64,000 nucleotides of DNA from Dendrolimus kikuchii (GCA_019925095.2 CM034406.1:16616388-16680387); one strand, 5' to 3'; shown: positions 29,791 through 41,760, counted from the stretch's first letter. The notes: a model not told the origin generated them from the letters alone. Translations and numbers: made by a program.

Positions 29791-30840
29791 ACGAATTTAA
29801 ATAGAAAAAAAGAGTAACATACAACTGCATTTATTTTCAAAAATATACACAATATTTTTTTATAACAGTAATAACTAGCTATTGGGCCTATAAAACGAGC
29901 AAAAGTGCAATTAATTTGCATCGTCATAAATATAGAGATATCATTATATGCAAAAGTTCTACTGATAGCTTCTTTTTAAAATATTGCATTCACTGTCAAA
30001 TACCCATGATTATGTAAGTTATAGAATAAAAAGCCTGAATAAAATTGTAGGTTTTAAATGACGCCAAACGAGGCAGTTCTTGTGGCCAGTTCAAAAGTCA
30101 TTCACTAAACCGTTAAGATTTTCAACTCAAATACAATTCTTAGTTAAAAACTACCAGTTTCCTATGACTATCGTTCATATTCAACAAATATACATTTTCG
30201 AAATTAATAACTAACCAGTGGTGAAAGATATTTTGTTTTAAGTGACATCTTGTGACAGATTCAAGATGTCAGGCTTTTTTCATTTTTATGTCTTAAACTT
30301 AAGGAAATACAAAGGACCTGTTCTCCAATTTAAATCTATGGATGTTCTTCTTTTAAGTTTATTCATTATGCATATTTTTGGTCAGCTGAAACTGTAAGCT
30401 TGTCTTCTGACAAGTTTTCGAAATGTCGCTTTTGACAACCAGCCATTCAACCCGCAATGTATAATTGTATATATATTATAATTAAAAATTAATCCATTTT
30501 TACTTTTGATCGTTCTAAATCCCCAAATTGTGAATATATTACATGTGATTTATTCACTTAACGCCACAATTGAATTTTTTGATTCGCAATCTCAAAAAGC
30601 AGTACTTATAAATACTGTACATATGTGTATGTTTTATTTTCACAAAATCGTATTCAATTTTTTTATATGCCAATACGTCATTTTATACAACAGTTATAAT
30701 TTAGATTTATTTTACAAATCAAATCAATTTTAACATAGTGATATAAACAATACAAGAGGAAACTATACCATTTTGGCACCCCAGTACTGATTGGCATCCT
30801 ATTATTTTATTTAAAACATTTAAACAGAAATCGTTTTTTG
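29791..30840. other. Intergenic sequence
   Basis: AT-rich, with no gene or bounded repeat recognised. Confidence 0.5.
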
Positions 30841-30849
30841 TAGCCAAAC

Positions 30850-31058
30850 AATGACAATAAAGTCTAGTTGCGAAGAACCTCTACCGACATCTAGAGAGGC
30901 TCTTTCTCGGCAAATGGGTGAAGGGCTAGATACAGAAGGCGGTTCTCCTGAGCAAGGCACGCGTTGTGAGGAGGGTCTTATCTCTGCAGCCCTAACCACC
31001 GGTAGCTTCGACCTAAGGCCCAGCTCCCGACGGACGTCATCTTTTTTAAATTTTTAAT
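30850..31058 (+). repeat. Possible LINE/SINE 3' end
   Basis: A GC-richer block in AT-rich surroundings: CTCCTGAGCAAGGCACGCG, CAGCCCTAACCACCGGTAGC, CCCGACGGACGTCATC, then a T/A-rich run. The style is that of a retroelement 3' UTR; no second copy is present here to prove it. Confidence 0.4.
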
Positions 31059-31070
31059 GTGTCTATTTTC

Positions 31071-31152
31071 TATATAGATACATATGCGTGTGTATTGGGA
31101 TATATATATATATATATATATTTTCCAATACACACGCATATGTATCTATATA
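31071..31152. repeat. Perfect 28-bp inverted repeat with (TA)n loop
   Basis: Arms 31071-31098 and 31125-31152 are exact reverse complements (core ACATATGCGTGTGTATTGG). The 26-nt loop is mostly alternating TA and can itself pair. Confidence 0.95.
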
Positions 31153-31189
31153 TATATAAAGTTTGTTTTCTCTTGCCGCCATTGGAAAT

Positions 31190-31382
31190 GGTAACACATT
31201 TGCGGCATTTGGGGTGGAAACTGGGTCCATGGGGTCCTAACGCTCTAAAGGTCTACTGTGACGTCGCCATACTCTTAGTAGACGTTACACGCGACCAGAA
31301 GGCTGGCGTCTATTTTGCTCAAAGGTTAAGCGTTGCTAACAACGTGGCAACGCTGCCAGCCTTTTGGGAACATTCCCGGTAA
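31190..31382 (+). pseudogene. Possible polyprotein tail remnant
   Basis: Frame reads MVTHLRHLGWKLGPWG and later GVYFAQRLSVANNVATLP, ending at TAA. The phrase resembles C-terminal parts of some retroelement proteins (QRLS-A type), but I cannot name the family. The 64-codon piece has no other partner in the window. Confidence 0.35.
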
Positions 31383-32437
31383 GTGACAGTGGTTTGGGAT
31401 CAATATTTTATCTTTTTTCTTACTTTTTTAAATACAATATAGTTTGTAGTCTATTTTTAAATTTATATTATATTTTTTCATTACTTTATAAGGCAATAAA
31501 AATAATAAATTGAATATTTTGTGTGCATCAAAAACACATAAAAGAGAATAAATAAATATAAATGTGTAATATTAATATTGTATATGTATAAAGTAGAAAA
31601 TATTAAGTATAATAAGATTTTTCAATATCTTGAATAAGTTGACGGGGCGCCAACAACGTTATTGTTTACCCTAAGTTTTCTTGCTTCAGACAAATTACCT
31701 CTTTTAAGATACGAGTTTGAGAAAGTAAAGCGACGATATAATACAAATCGCTCATTTTCTTTTTAAGATACTAATTTTGAAAACTATAAATTACTTTCAT
31801 TTTAAATCCTTTGCCTGCAACATATTATTATCTTATTGCAATATATTTTGATTGCTGAAAATGTTTCGTGTTTATGATTAAATGTTGCCATGTTATGATT
31901 TTATAGGCAACACGAGCATTTTAGGTGTGTCCCAATATTCCAAGCATATTACAAAACGTCGGCAGACTCGCAAATTGTACGCATAGTATGTAAGGATTAT
32001 CAAAAGGAAAAACTGTACGCATGTAATTCTGTCTCAATGAAGGATGCTTAAGATCGCCCAAAGTGAACAAAAGTAGGATGGATATGTTGGTCTGGTCTCA
32101 AATCGTTTTGGAAGACACCTAACATACAAACTGTCGCCCTTAACGTCTGATAATGGTTTATTAAGCTTAAATACTTATAAAGATTATTGTGTCCAGCTTT
32201 TTGGGTGCAGTGGATATTTATAAATTACCTTTTCACATGGCATGACATGAAAAAACAAATAAAAAAACGAGCAACTAATAACACTATACAAGCCAAACTT
32301 ATATAATGTTATTAATTGTATATTTAAATAAACTTATAATTTTAAAAAATGTTTTTTACAAATACACAAAAGTAACTTTTGGACATTTCTTGGCAAATAA
32401 ATTGGAATAAGAGATAACTGTCATAATATGCCTTGAT

Positions 32438-32896
32438 TAGGGTTGCCAACCATACATTATAATAACGTATTCTATTTTATTTTTGGTAAATATACTTTAT
32501 ACTTTTGTATAAAAATAAAATATGTGAAAATACTCTATTTCAAATATTTACTGTGATGCGTAAAATGAAATACTTATATGGATTATTACTGAACTATTAT
32601 CGATCCAGCTTTCACTGAAAGAGTTTATTCAGTAATGAATTTAAAATGGCGAGAAGAAAGGAACAGGACATCTATAGATTTAATAAAACATGAATTGTTT
32701 GTTTATTTAAATTTAAATTGGAAATGTAAAGATAGCTTCCAAATTTTTTTAAATAATGAAAGTTTTTAGTATGTGCTAGAAGAAAACAAAAATAGTGTCT
32801 CCAAGAGAAGAAATAAATAAAATTTTGAAAAATACTTTTTTTTCTCTACTTAAAAATGTAATACGTTATTTTTCTCAACAATAGTTGGCAACCCTA
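32438..32896 (+). mobile_element. Deleted hAT transposon with 8-bp target duplication
   Basis: Terminal repeats TAGGGTTGCCAAC and GTTGGCAACCCTA, with further inverted similarity at ATAACGTATT. GCCTTGAT (32430-32437) and GCCTTGCT (32897-32904) form the 8-bp duplication with one mismatch. Interior retains only the end of the transposase gene. Confidence 0.88.
32605..32769 (+). pseudogene. hAT transposase C-terminal dimerisation region (remnant)
   Basis: PAFTERVYSVMNLKWREERN and DLIKHELFVYLNLNWKC match the usual ERVFS-MN-K--RNR-----L pattern of the hAT dimerisation domain, ending at TAG. The catalytic part is deleted. Confidence 0.75.
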
Positions 32897-32904
32897 GCCT
32901 TGCT

Positions 32905-33905
32905 AGACAAGGAATTCTTATCTATAACAATAATGTATATAATTATGTACATTTAAATTAAAATACAATGTTGCAAATCGTTATAATGATTGTCTTTTAA
33001 TACTGTAGAACAGTGGTGGACAAAAATAATAATAAAACCTATAATTCTTCTTAATGTAACTTGAATTCCCCAACAGCTGTCATTTTTAAATGTAGTACTG
33101 TAAAATAAACACTTCTTGTGGGTAACATGGCATATATAATTTAGGATAAATCTGGTGCAGATTCTAGCAATACGCAGATATAAATTTACAGAGGCCAGTA
33201 TTTCCCAAAAAATCTTTACGATTATATTTGTTATATTAATTATTTTTCCATCACTGTTTTAACAACCTAAATTTACATGTATGATAAATGGAAAAACAAT
33301 GTAATATTCGATATCAAATCACAATTTATAGATTACAAAGATAAGTTTTTAAAGAGTAATAGTATAATTGTAATGAAGAATATATTTATTTATAAGATTC
33401 TTATTAGAATAAGACAGTGATGGGCCAAAGAATATTGAATAAAATAATTTCGGCAAAACAACAAAGTTAGCTGCATAGTATTACATTTTCAACAATTTTT
33501 CTGTTCAATTAGTAAAGAGAGAGAGAGAGAGAAGTCAAATAGTAAGGAGACAACCAATCCCACTTATGAGGTGCTTATGCTGATATTAGACGGCCCATGC
33601 AAATTGAATCAATTTCGTTGAAAGGCACAGAACGAAAAGGACATGGTGCTATTCAATGTCATTAATCATTTAAGTTTGTTTATATGGATCACTTTGGTTG
33701 ATTCATCCGAATTGAAAAATAGAAGTGAATCATCTAATATTGGTTTAGTAGTTACATAATTAACTAAGCAGTTAGTACATGGATTGGCACATGCAGTTTT
33801 GTGCTAAGTTATTTGCCCACTATGCTATTATGTAACTGTATTTATTAATTTTATGTATATGAACTTTTTGTTGTTTCAAATTAAAACATAGAAAGTAACT
33901 AAGTC
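32905..33905. other. Intergenic sequence
   Basis: AT-rich. A (GA)n run at 33519-33532, and a dispersed-repeat phrase (GGTTGATTCATCCGAATTGA, about 33698) shared with 27180. No gene seen. Confidence 0.5.
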
Positions 33906-33907
33906 AA

Positions 33908-34045
33908 CAGGTTGTCTGGAAGAGATTGCTTCTTAGCGATAAGACCGCCCATTGTGCACATTTAGAATATTTTCAGGCTATAAGTTTTTTCTGTTTTCTG
34001 TAATGGTGTACAATAAAGTGTCATCTGTCTCTCTAAGTCAAATAT
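33908..34045 (+). repeat. Repeat C 3' end
   Basis: AACAGGTTGTCTGGAAGAGA, TTAGCGATAAGACCGCCCAT and GTGTACAATAAAGTGTCATC followed by CT repeats. Matches, in reverse, 43874-44005. This is a common lepidopteran retroelement 3' end type with its own AATAAA. Confidence 0.7.
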
Positions 34046-34810
34046 CTTTTGTATTACCTAATATAAACCAGGATATTTATTTAAATAATTTAGTTAGATA
34101 TAAATTGTATATATTTATATGCAGGGTACAATTTTAAATTTGTTTTATAAATTTATAAAACATTTAAATTGGAACACAAGACACATAGTTAGAAAACATT
34201 GTTTCACTTATAAAGCGTTTATATAGTGAGTTTTATCTTCTAACAATAGTTTACAGTGCAAATAAGTACTAGAATTTCAGAACTCCAGATACCCAGACTA
34301 TTAGAGTACCTATCACCTTAATTTTAAGGTAATACTCTGAGGCCTGAATGTTTTTTAAAAATAAAGCTGGCATGTATAGTATGATTCATTTTTTAATTTA
34401 CTCACTGTAGTTAGCTAATGATAATGAATTTAAATTTTGTTTTTTATTGAACACAAGTCAACTCTATGTGGCAGATGAAAATTATTGCATCATCTAACTG
34501 GACTCCCAATGTATTCCTTAACTAAAAAAACAACAACTCTGACATTGTTTTAATAGAGGAATTGATATCAATTTTAAGTATGATTTCTGTGCAACATGAA
34601 AATGAATTATTATTTTTAAATACAAAGTTTTAGACATCAAGTTATGGACAGTGAAGTTTGAATAAATAAATCAAATTTTTAAAACAATATTTGATGTTAA
34701 TAATCTCCACAAACTTTCAAAATATCACATTAGTGTCAAACTTCAATTTCCTTCTACTTGCATTTGTGCTGATAAAGCGTATTGATACTCTGATCACTCT
34801 AAAAATTAAC
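34046..34810. other. Region 3' of the KIAA2013-like gene
   Basis: Presumably includes its 3' UTR (minus strand). A small hairpin TATCACCTTAA/TTAAGGTAATA lies at 34311-34334. No other gene seen. Confidence 0.45.
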
Positions 34811-36682
34811 TCAAGGCTTATTGTATAAACGTCTATAATTCACACCATTGTCGCAAAATTCATTCATTATTATCTTACAAAGGAATAGATGGAAGACAAC
34901 TATTATAGCTATAATTGATATCCAGAATAAAGGATTCAAACCACCTAGACTATAACCATGCTTGTGCATAGCTATAACATGATGTTCATGAGGAGGAGCT
35001 TCTACAACCTCCTGTACATGGATTGCATGTCTCAAATCCTCCATATGCTGCTTATCTGCAGTCACATAAAGAATTGCCGTTAACGGTTCAGTCAACTTCA
35101 CTGGAAAATATTTCCTATAAGGACCCAACTGCACTGGTGGGTCTAGACAACCTGCATCGCAAGCATAATATGTCTTATCTGACCGATCTAATGCCACAAA
35201 TATTGCAGCTTTGTTATCTTCTTGTACAATAACACTGATGTTCACATGTGTCATGTTACCATAATTAATTCTCCGGAATAGAAAGTCTCTATGTAATTTT
35301 GAAGGGTGAATGTTGTATTCTAGATGTTGGTTGCTGAAACGTAAACTGCCAAAGCTTAAAATCATAGCCTGGTTCACTCCACTCGCTCCGGCCCTCAAAA
35401 GATTATGACAACCCTGCTTTTCAAGAGTTAATAACCACACACTAGCTACTGCATTTAAATTTGATAGAGTATTTAGGGGTTTCCATAAGTTATAAGCATC
35501 TAATGTAGAATGACCTTCATAACACCCTTCAGAATATGTTAAACTTCTTAATATTTCTGATTTTGATGATGATCTTATATGCTCCTCGTGTTCGTAACTT
35601 CTAACTTGTGATAATATTGCATATATTGTGGCATTTATGCGGTCTCCGTTAATAATTCCATCCGCTTTAGAGTCTGATATATAAAACCCGGTATCCCAGA
35701 GACCTTGCCATACCTTAGAATGTTTATCCTTTAACTTACGTCTTTCTGAATTACCTTTAAAATCTCTAAGCTTCTTCATCTCTTCTGTGACTTGTTTTTC
35801 AAGCATGTCTTTGTGTTTTGCATATTCAGATTTCTTTATCTGTCTACTGTACTGCACAACAGTTACCAATCTAAGTTCTAAAGTGCCTCTGGTTTCAATT
35901 TCAATTTTATCACTGACTTTTCTAGTCATTACTGCAACTGCAATAACATTTTCACTATCTGGTACTTCGACCATCCCAGTAACTATCTCAAACTCTTCAT
36001 TATCAAGCTCCTGCAGTCTCACTGTCTGTTTAACTGATGTAGGCCAATCTGAAACTCTTGGCACTGACCACTTGAATATTTTAACTGTATTATATGGATT
36101 TTTAATCCATATGTCTTGAATGAACATAGATGGTATTGTTCTATGTGCATAATACTGATATGAAGCCCGTATTCCACTGGGTGAACATTGAAATCTATTT
36201 AGTATACCATTTTTATAATCAGCTACAGTGTATTCATCACTGCCATCATCGCTTAACATGTATAAAGGATGATAGTACACCGGCAGCGACAATGTCCTAC
36301 CGTTTTTGATGTTCAAATGAGCGTCACGTTCTAAAGTGAGCCCGAAAAGTCCATTACCAACATAAGGCACATAATTATGTCTCACTGAGGACAATGTGGC
36401 GGTGTCCTCTCGCCGCAAATACGCGTCGTACTCTGCAAAAGCAGCCTCGAAAGGTTCTAAAAAGCTCTTCTGGCAAATATTTTGATGCTGTAAAGCACTT
36501 TCGGAGCCGAATAACCAATGCATAAGGCCGGGACCGACATACAAAAGTAAAAATATAGCAACTAAAAATATGATTACTACTTTCTTTCTAGTCATCGGCC
36601 CGTCGGTGAATCTGTTTATCCTCCGCAAAACATCTCCGGTTCGTCGATTCATATCGCCAAATTCGCCCCCAGGTCTTTCCAT
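34811..36682 (-). CDS. KIAA2013: KIAA2013-like two-pass membrane protein, intronless
   Basis: A single uninterrupted 623-codon frame. The first ATG is at 36682 (protein begins MERPGGEFGD) with G at -3 and G at +4; the frame extends 15 codons further up but with no ATG. A hydrophobic segment at residues about 35-53 (VVIIFLVAIFLLLYVGPG) is followed by a large lumenal or extracellular region, then a second one at about 584-602 (PLFWISIIAIIVVFHLFLC) and a 21-residue tail. Lumenal sequons NAT, NMT and NIS are present. Matches to the human KIAA2013 / DUF2152 family include VWLLTLEKQGC, YACDAGCLDPPVQL and FHLFLCKIIMNEFC. Biochemical function is unknown. The gene is convergent with Merlin and lies 11.9 kb from it. 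Lack of introns with two-sided transposon-rich flanks could reflect an old retrocopy or genuine intronless structure. Confidence 0.85.
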   Translation of the reverse strand: MERPGGEFGDMNRRTGDVLRRINRFTDGPMTRKKVVIIFLVAIFLLLYVGPGLMHWLFGSESALQHQNICQKSFLEPFEAAFAEYDAYLRREDTATLSSVRHNYVPYVGNGLFGLTLERDAHLNIKNGRTLSLPVYYHPLYMLSDDGSDEYTVADYKNGILNRFQCSPSGIRASYQYYAHRTIPSMFIQDIWIKNPYNTVKIFKWSVPRVSDWPTSVKQTVRLQELDNEEFEIVTGMVEVPDSENVIAVAVMTRKVSDKIEIETRGTLELRLVTVVQYSRQIKKSEYAKHKDMLEKQVTEEMKKLRDFKGNSERRKLKDKHSKVWQGLWDTGFYISDSKADGIINGDRINATIYAILSQVRSYEHEEHIRSSSKSEILRSLTYSEGCYEGHSTLDAYNLWKPLNTLSNLNAVASVWLLTLEKQGCHNLLRAGASGVNQAMILSFGSLRFSNQHLEYNIHPSKLHRDFLFRRINYGNMTHVNISVIVQEDNKAAIFVALDRSDKTYYACDAGCLDPPVQLGPYRKYFPVKLTEPLTAILYVTADKQHMEDLRHAIHVQEVVEAPPHEHHVIAMHKHGYSLGGLNPLFWISIIAIIVVFHLFLCKIIMNEFCDNGVNYRRLYNKP

Positions 36683-37924
36683 TACAAACTTTATTGTTAT
36701 TTCACTAATATGCTTGTTTGGTATCACGTGACAGGTATTGTAAAATAGAAATAATTGTCATTGTAAACTCAATAAATAATAATTAATTACACAGACAATT
36801 TCCAATTATAACTTTTAATTTACGAAATAAATATAACTTGAAGATACAAATTACACTTCAAAATACTTCAAATCAAAATCACAAAATTTGGCAATTTTTT
36901 GTTTTTAAAGGATTTTATGGTTGGCAGCAAAGACCTTTAAACCCAGATTATATTATGCTCACTTCCACGGCAGAGTGCAGGAAATTGGCGAGGAAAGTAG
37001 GTAGTGCCAGTTTGTTAGCAGTTATCGTCCTGCCGCTGCTTAACTTTAGGCGAAATTCAAAGAATTACGTGTTCATATAGTGCTCTCATGTTCAATTGCT
37101 GCGAAGTTCTCGGAAATTAAACAGTAACGTTTTTTTACGACGAATTGGAATCTTCCACGACTTACAGGTACTAACGATCATTATTCTTTTTTGGACGATA
37201 AAACAGTACAAAAACTCACATAATTAGATAAATTTTGTTTGACAAACAACTATTTTGAAGTACTAAGTATATTACCAGCATGTACTAAGCTCTCACTGCC
37301 TGCGACGTTGTCACAGAAGTATTTTGAGAATTATTTTCGGCAACGCGATCAAACCTTACAAAATGGGGAAACTAAAGAATGGACAAATTAACCAAAATAT
37401 CTATATTTGCTAACGATATATCGATATGTTAGAAAAATATTTATTTAATTAATTTTTCTTTTAAATTTGAAACTCTTATGGATCGATTAAATTGGATCGT
37501 TTTTATGAAGGCACAGGTTATTAGCACATTAAATTGACTCCGCTATGAAAGAATGAGAAGGTATCGACAATCGTAGTGTGTGCTGAGCCTTAGAAGTTTC
37601 CGAAAGCAAAACTTACAAGTTTTTATCCGGGTTCTTAAACTCCAAAATATACATAATACATAATGTGCAAAAATTGATTTAAAGGTAATTTTATATTAAT
37701 ATATAAGTCAAGGCTTTATGAAATGAATATAATGTTTCACATTTTGGAGTTCAGTAAAATGGTTATCAGGTAAAGAAGAAATAACGACACCTTATTTATG
37801 TTAAAAATATTTATTAATACATCAAATTTTAAAAATATCAGTAATGATACATAACTTTTGTAAAAACATTAAATTGTGTAGATTTTTACTATAAAAGCAC
37901 CATAATTGTATAATTTAATAAATA
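36683..37924. other. Region 5' of the KIAA2013-like gene
   Basis: Must hold its promoter and 5' UTR (minus strand). No convincing gene reads away from it on the plus strand. Confidence 0.5.
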
Positions 37925-37976
37925 TAAATTCCTCATAAAATTCTTCACTATTGCACTAATTTACAGAGATTCTATT

Positions 37977-38111
37977 TTTTTTTTTTTTTTTTTTTTTTTT
38001 TTATTGCAGGAGTTCACCAGACAGGCAGACGGCCCACTTAGTGGAAAGCGGTTACCATCGCCTATGGACATTTGCAACACCAAAGGTGCTACAAATGCGC
38101 TGCTGCTCTCT
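37977..38111 (-). repeat. Repeat A, 5'-truncated, with perfect 52-bp target duplication
   Basis: A T-run of about 26 nt, then ATTGCAGGAGTTCACCAGAC to GCTGCTGCTCTC. The 52 nt at 37925-37976 recur without any mismatch at 38112-38163. The long poly(A) and perfect duplication indicate a very recent insertion. Confidence 0.95.
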
Positions 38112-38163
38112 TAAATTCCTCATAAAATTCTTCACTATTGCACTAATTTACAGAGATTCTATT

Positions 38164-39765
38164 ATAATAAACCAAACACAGAACATTAAAAGTAGACAAA
38201 ATTGGCATTTGTGCTGTTCCTTGATTCGACAATGTAGTAGTGTTACAAGCATACAAATTCAGTTTAGATGAGAAAATACTAAAATGTAAAGCACAAACGA
38301 AAAATTATCATTGACTTATTGAAAAAACTTCCATAATTGTCACAAAATAAATTCAGAAGATAATTTTTTTATTTATTTAAAATAAAACACTGTATATTGT
38401 CTCTCTCTAATTAGGCTAGAAAATTCAATGATTGAATTTTAGAAAACTATTTAATTTTGATTGTGTTTAATCTATGGATCAATATTGCCAAGTTATAAAA
38501 CAAATTTTCAAGCACTTCATTCGGGTACTTTTTTTTATATAGTGTATTTGAACGAAAAAGACCATTATCAGTGACTTGTCATTTAATAAAATTACGAAAA
38601 TCGTTCTAGAATGAGCATGGTAAATTGTTAAAGGAACATTGAGTTACGTAACGGCTTTTATAGTTTTATTCTGTATTTGAATATACTTAGAAGTAGTTGA
38701 AAACGACATATTTCGATTATATGAGTTTAAGTAGATTGCTTGGAAAAAATGCGATATATTTTACAGAGCTTTAAATAGATATTATACTTAATAGTTCCAG
38801 AACAGCGGGAAATAGTATCACAAGCCGTCATATAAAAAATATGTATGTAATATTTTTTTATATAATACTCTGAGGAACATAAAGGAATAAAACTATGAGA
38901 ATGTTCAGTAAAGTTTGTTAAAGATATTATTGTATTTGACCTTGTAATTTAATATTTAATTCTTTATTAAAGAATTTTATTTCTTAGTTAAAAGTATATT
39001 AAGATACATTATTATCATAAAATGGATTATTTAACAATTGAAATTTAAAGTGAACATCACAAAAAAAATATGAAAGCAATTTAAAGTTCGATTAAAATTC
39101 TAATCACAATAACATAATTGAAGAAATACCTTAGTCTAAGTACTTAATACTAAATATTATGCGTTGATGCCAAATTCATAAAAAAATAAATCAAGAGTTT
39201 ACAAAAATGGACGAGGCATTTTCTAATTTTATATTTTAATAGATCTTAACATTGTGCCTCAGTTCAATTTCAGGTATTTATATATACATCTATATACTAT
39301 CCATTATTTTTCTTTCTATTGGTAAAATTTATAAAAGTTTAAGTCACATCTATGAATGTTTAAAAAAATTAAGTCAACATCACTTTATTCATATATGACT
39401 TATAGAGAAATATAAAATGGAAATCTTTACAAAATTGCGTAGTGAAAATGACACTTATTTTAAAAATTAGGAAATAAACTGACATGATATTTATATTGTT
39501 TTTCTACTAATACGAACAGGTTGCCAATAAAAAAAAATAGCAACAAGTAGAAAAGAAACAAAATATTTCGAAGAAATGTTCAGATAAAATAAAGCTTTTA
39601 TCAATGTTACTTCGTGTATTTGCTACAATGTGTAAGTAATTAGAATTATAAATAAAGAAGGTTTACATATTGGTTTCAAACCTTGGAAGTAAAGTCTGGC
39701 CAACTTATCTGTGATAAAGAGAAAATAAAAGCTGCGGCCGCCATGTTGAAATGCCATTCGAATTA
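38164..39765. other. Intergenic AT-rich sequence
   Basis: No gene, RNA or bounded repeat recognised in 1.6 kb. Confidence 0.5.
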
Positions 39766-40012
39766 GGGTTGCCAGCTCTAATAAATTCATTTCTTTATTC
39801 TCTACCTGAAACTATTTAAACTAATAAATTAAATGTCAAACACTTTTATGAGTAACCTATGAAAATTAATTTGTCGTAATTATTATGTATCATTTATATT
39901 AAATTCATATTGTACTGAAATACGTTAGAACGTTATTTAGATTGTGAGAACATAGTTACTGTTATTTTTTTTCCATTATATGTGTATGCTTTATCTATAA
40001 GCTGGCAACACT
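39766..40012. repeat. hAT-like MITE
   Basis: Ends AGGGTTGCCAGCT and AGCTGGCAACACT are inverted and resemble the hAT ends at 32438. I could not see a matching 8-bp duplication, so the borders are provisional. Confidence 0.55.
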
Positions 40013-40814
40013 ATTATTACTAACGCCGCCGGTCAATTCACAGTTAAGTTGCTCCCTATTTACTTACACATTGATTCAACCAAGTAAATGAATGGAATGC
40101 AGAAAAATCAGTTCAAAGCATTATGCAAATAAATATTTTTTAATACTGCCAAATCATAAGAACGAGATCTAAATATACAATTTTAATTCTTTAATACAAA
40201 TTTGAATAACAATATCGTCTATTTTTTAACAATGCATTCTTAATTAATTAAAAATATTTTCAGATATGTAATAGAATGTGAGATAGCGAATAAGTCAATT
40301 TAAGAAATCTTTAGTAATATATTGTGCATCAAAAGGACGGAATGAAGATAGAAAAATTGTAAAATTTTATAAAATATAATTATTTAATTTAATATTATTT
40401 ATTATTAGTTAAATTCTTAGGTAACTTACCTATCTAAACTTAATACGCAATAACAAATACTTCGCTCTTGAACAAAGATATAAATAAATGCATCAACTGA
40501 TTGAAAACTTAGTTAACTGCTAAGATTTTTTTGTGGGCAATTAGTTCGATGAATCAACCTACAGGAACTTAAATGCAAAATAAACGGTTTATCCAATTAA
40601 CAGATAAGAATATTAGTAGATGTCAATTAGAGATTCCACGAATATTCGGCTGCTTTTCGGTATTCGGCCGAATAGTATACAGTATTTGGCCGAATACCGA
40701 ATACCAAATAGTGAGAAAAAAACCGCAAATATTGCTCAAAATTGTCTATATTTCCATCAAAAGTGGATAGTTAAACTACGTTTCTACTTTTATTTTGAAT
40801 TACGTTTCAATTTT

Positions 40815-41050
40815 TTTATTATTGCAGGAGTTCAGCAGACAGGCAGACGGCCCACTTGATGGAAAGCGGTTACCATCGCCTATGGACATTTGCAACACCA
40901 AAGATACTACAAATGCGCTGCTGCTCTCTTAAGTGAGACTGGAACCTGGTCACTAACGCCGGAACACAACGCAAGGTTGTTATGGCGGCGTACTCTAGAC
41001 CGGGGGTGGTCGCCATCCAGTCGGGCAAATGCCCTACCACCTGGCCGCAA
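40815..41050 (-). repeat. Repeat A, 5'-truncated
   Basis: Poly(T)-ATTATTGCAGGAGTTCAGC to CCCTACCACCTGGC. Confidence 0.88.
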
Positions 41051-41064
41051 GGTTAGTTTATAAA

Positions 41065-41112
41065 ATGCAGAAATAAATAAAAAAAAGCATAACGCGCTTA
41101 AAACCGTTACAA
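41065..41112. repeat. Element T terminal-repeat fragment
   Basis: AACGCGCTTAAAACCGTTAC matches the right end of the element at 57691-57963. Confidence 0.6.
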
Positions 41113-41127
41113 TATAGTTTTAATCTG

Positions 41128-41373
41128 ACGGCCTCTGTGGTTGAGCGGGCTAAGCCTTTGCCGGCGTACCTCACTGCAACGCAGAGGCTCCGGGTTCGAT
41201 TCCTGGTATAGTAAATTTCGGAAACGTATTTTCTCCGTTATTTACTATGGTCTGGGTGTCTCGGATCGGCCCCAGAGTAGTCCGTTGTATATTACCCATA
41301 ACACAAGCGTAACTTGCTTAATTTGGGGATATACAATATGCGTGTTTGTCTGCCGACTGCCGATTATGATTAT
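41128..41373 (+). repeat. tRNA-derived SINE, full length
   Basis: GGCCTCTGTGGTTGAGCGGG (A-box), GGGTTCGATTCCTGGTA (B-box), body with GGATCGGCCCCAGAGTAG, end TTGTCTGCCGATTATG. The best copy in the window. Confidence 0.9.
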
Positions 41374-41617
41374 GTATACCTATCATTCGCGAGAACGTAA
41401 GACAAAACTTCACAAAATATTGCTTCACTACCAACCTGCTAGGCGTAAATTGCACATGTCTTACGCCGAACATTCGGTAGCCGATTATTCGGTATTCGGT
41501 CAAACCACTATTCCTGGCATCTCTAATCGATATTAAAAATTTGTCCTTATATTCTTGATGTGATAATAAAAATTAAAAAACTAAAATATTCACAAACTAT
41601 ATATTGCATATGATGTC

Positions 41618-41760
41618 TTACGGCCAATTCTCCTATAACTTACAAGCCGTTCATTTGCTTATCGGTTAAAATTAGACATAAGCTGCATACAAGTTATGTG
41701 AAATTTCTACCTGTGGTAAGGCAGATGAATGAATAGTAGTAGTTATAGGAATTGACTAAT
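41618..41760. repeat. Inverted-repeat element related to 25.1 kb
   Basis: CAATTCTCCTATAACTTAC and the reverse of GTTATAGGAATTG form the ends; CATTTGC / GCAGATGAATGAAT lie inside. Confidence 0.55.

Noticed and set aside
31190..31382. Novel small protein gene downstream of the 31.1-kb palindrome
   Set aside because: A single short frame with retroelement-like wording and no splice or promoter signals; listed only as a possible remnant.
36838..37080. 80-codon plus-strand frame divergent from the KIAA2013-like gene
   Set aside because: It has no ATG start, no recognisable motif and low-complexity composition; probably chance in the promoter/5' UTR area.
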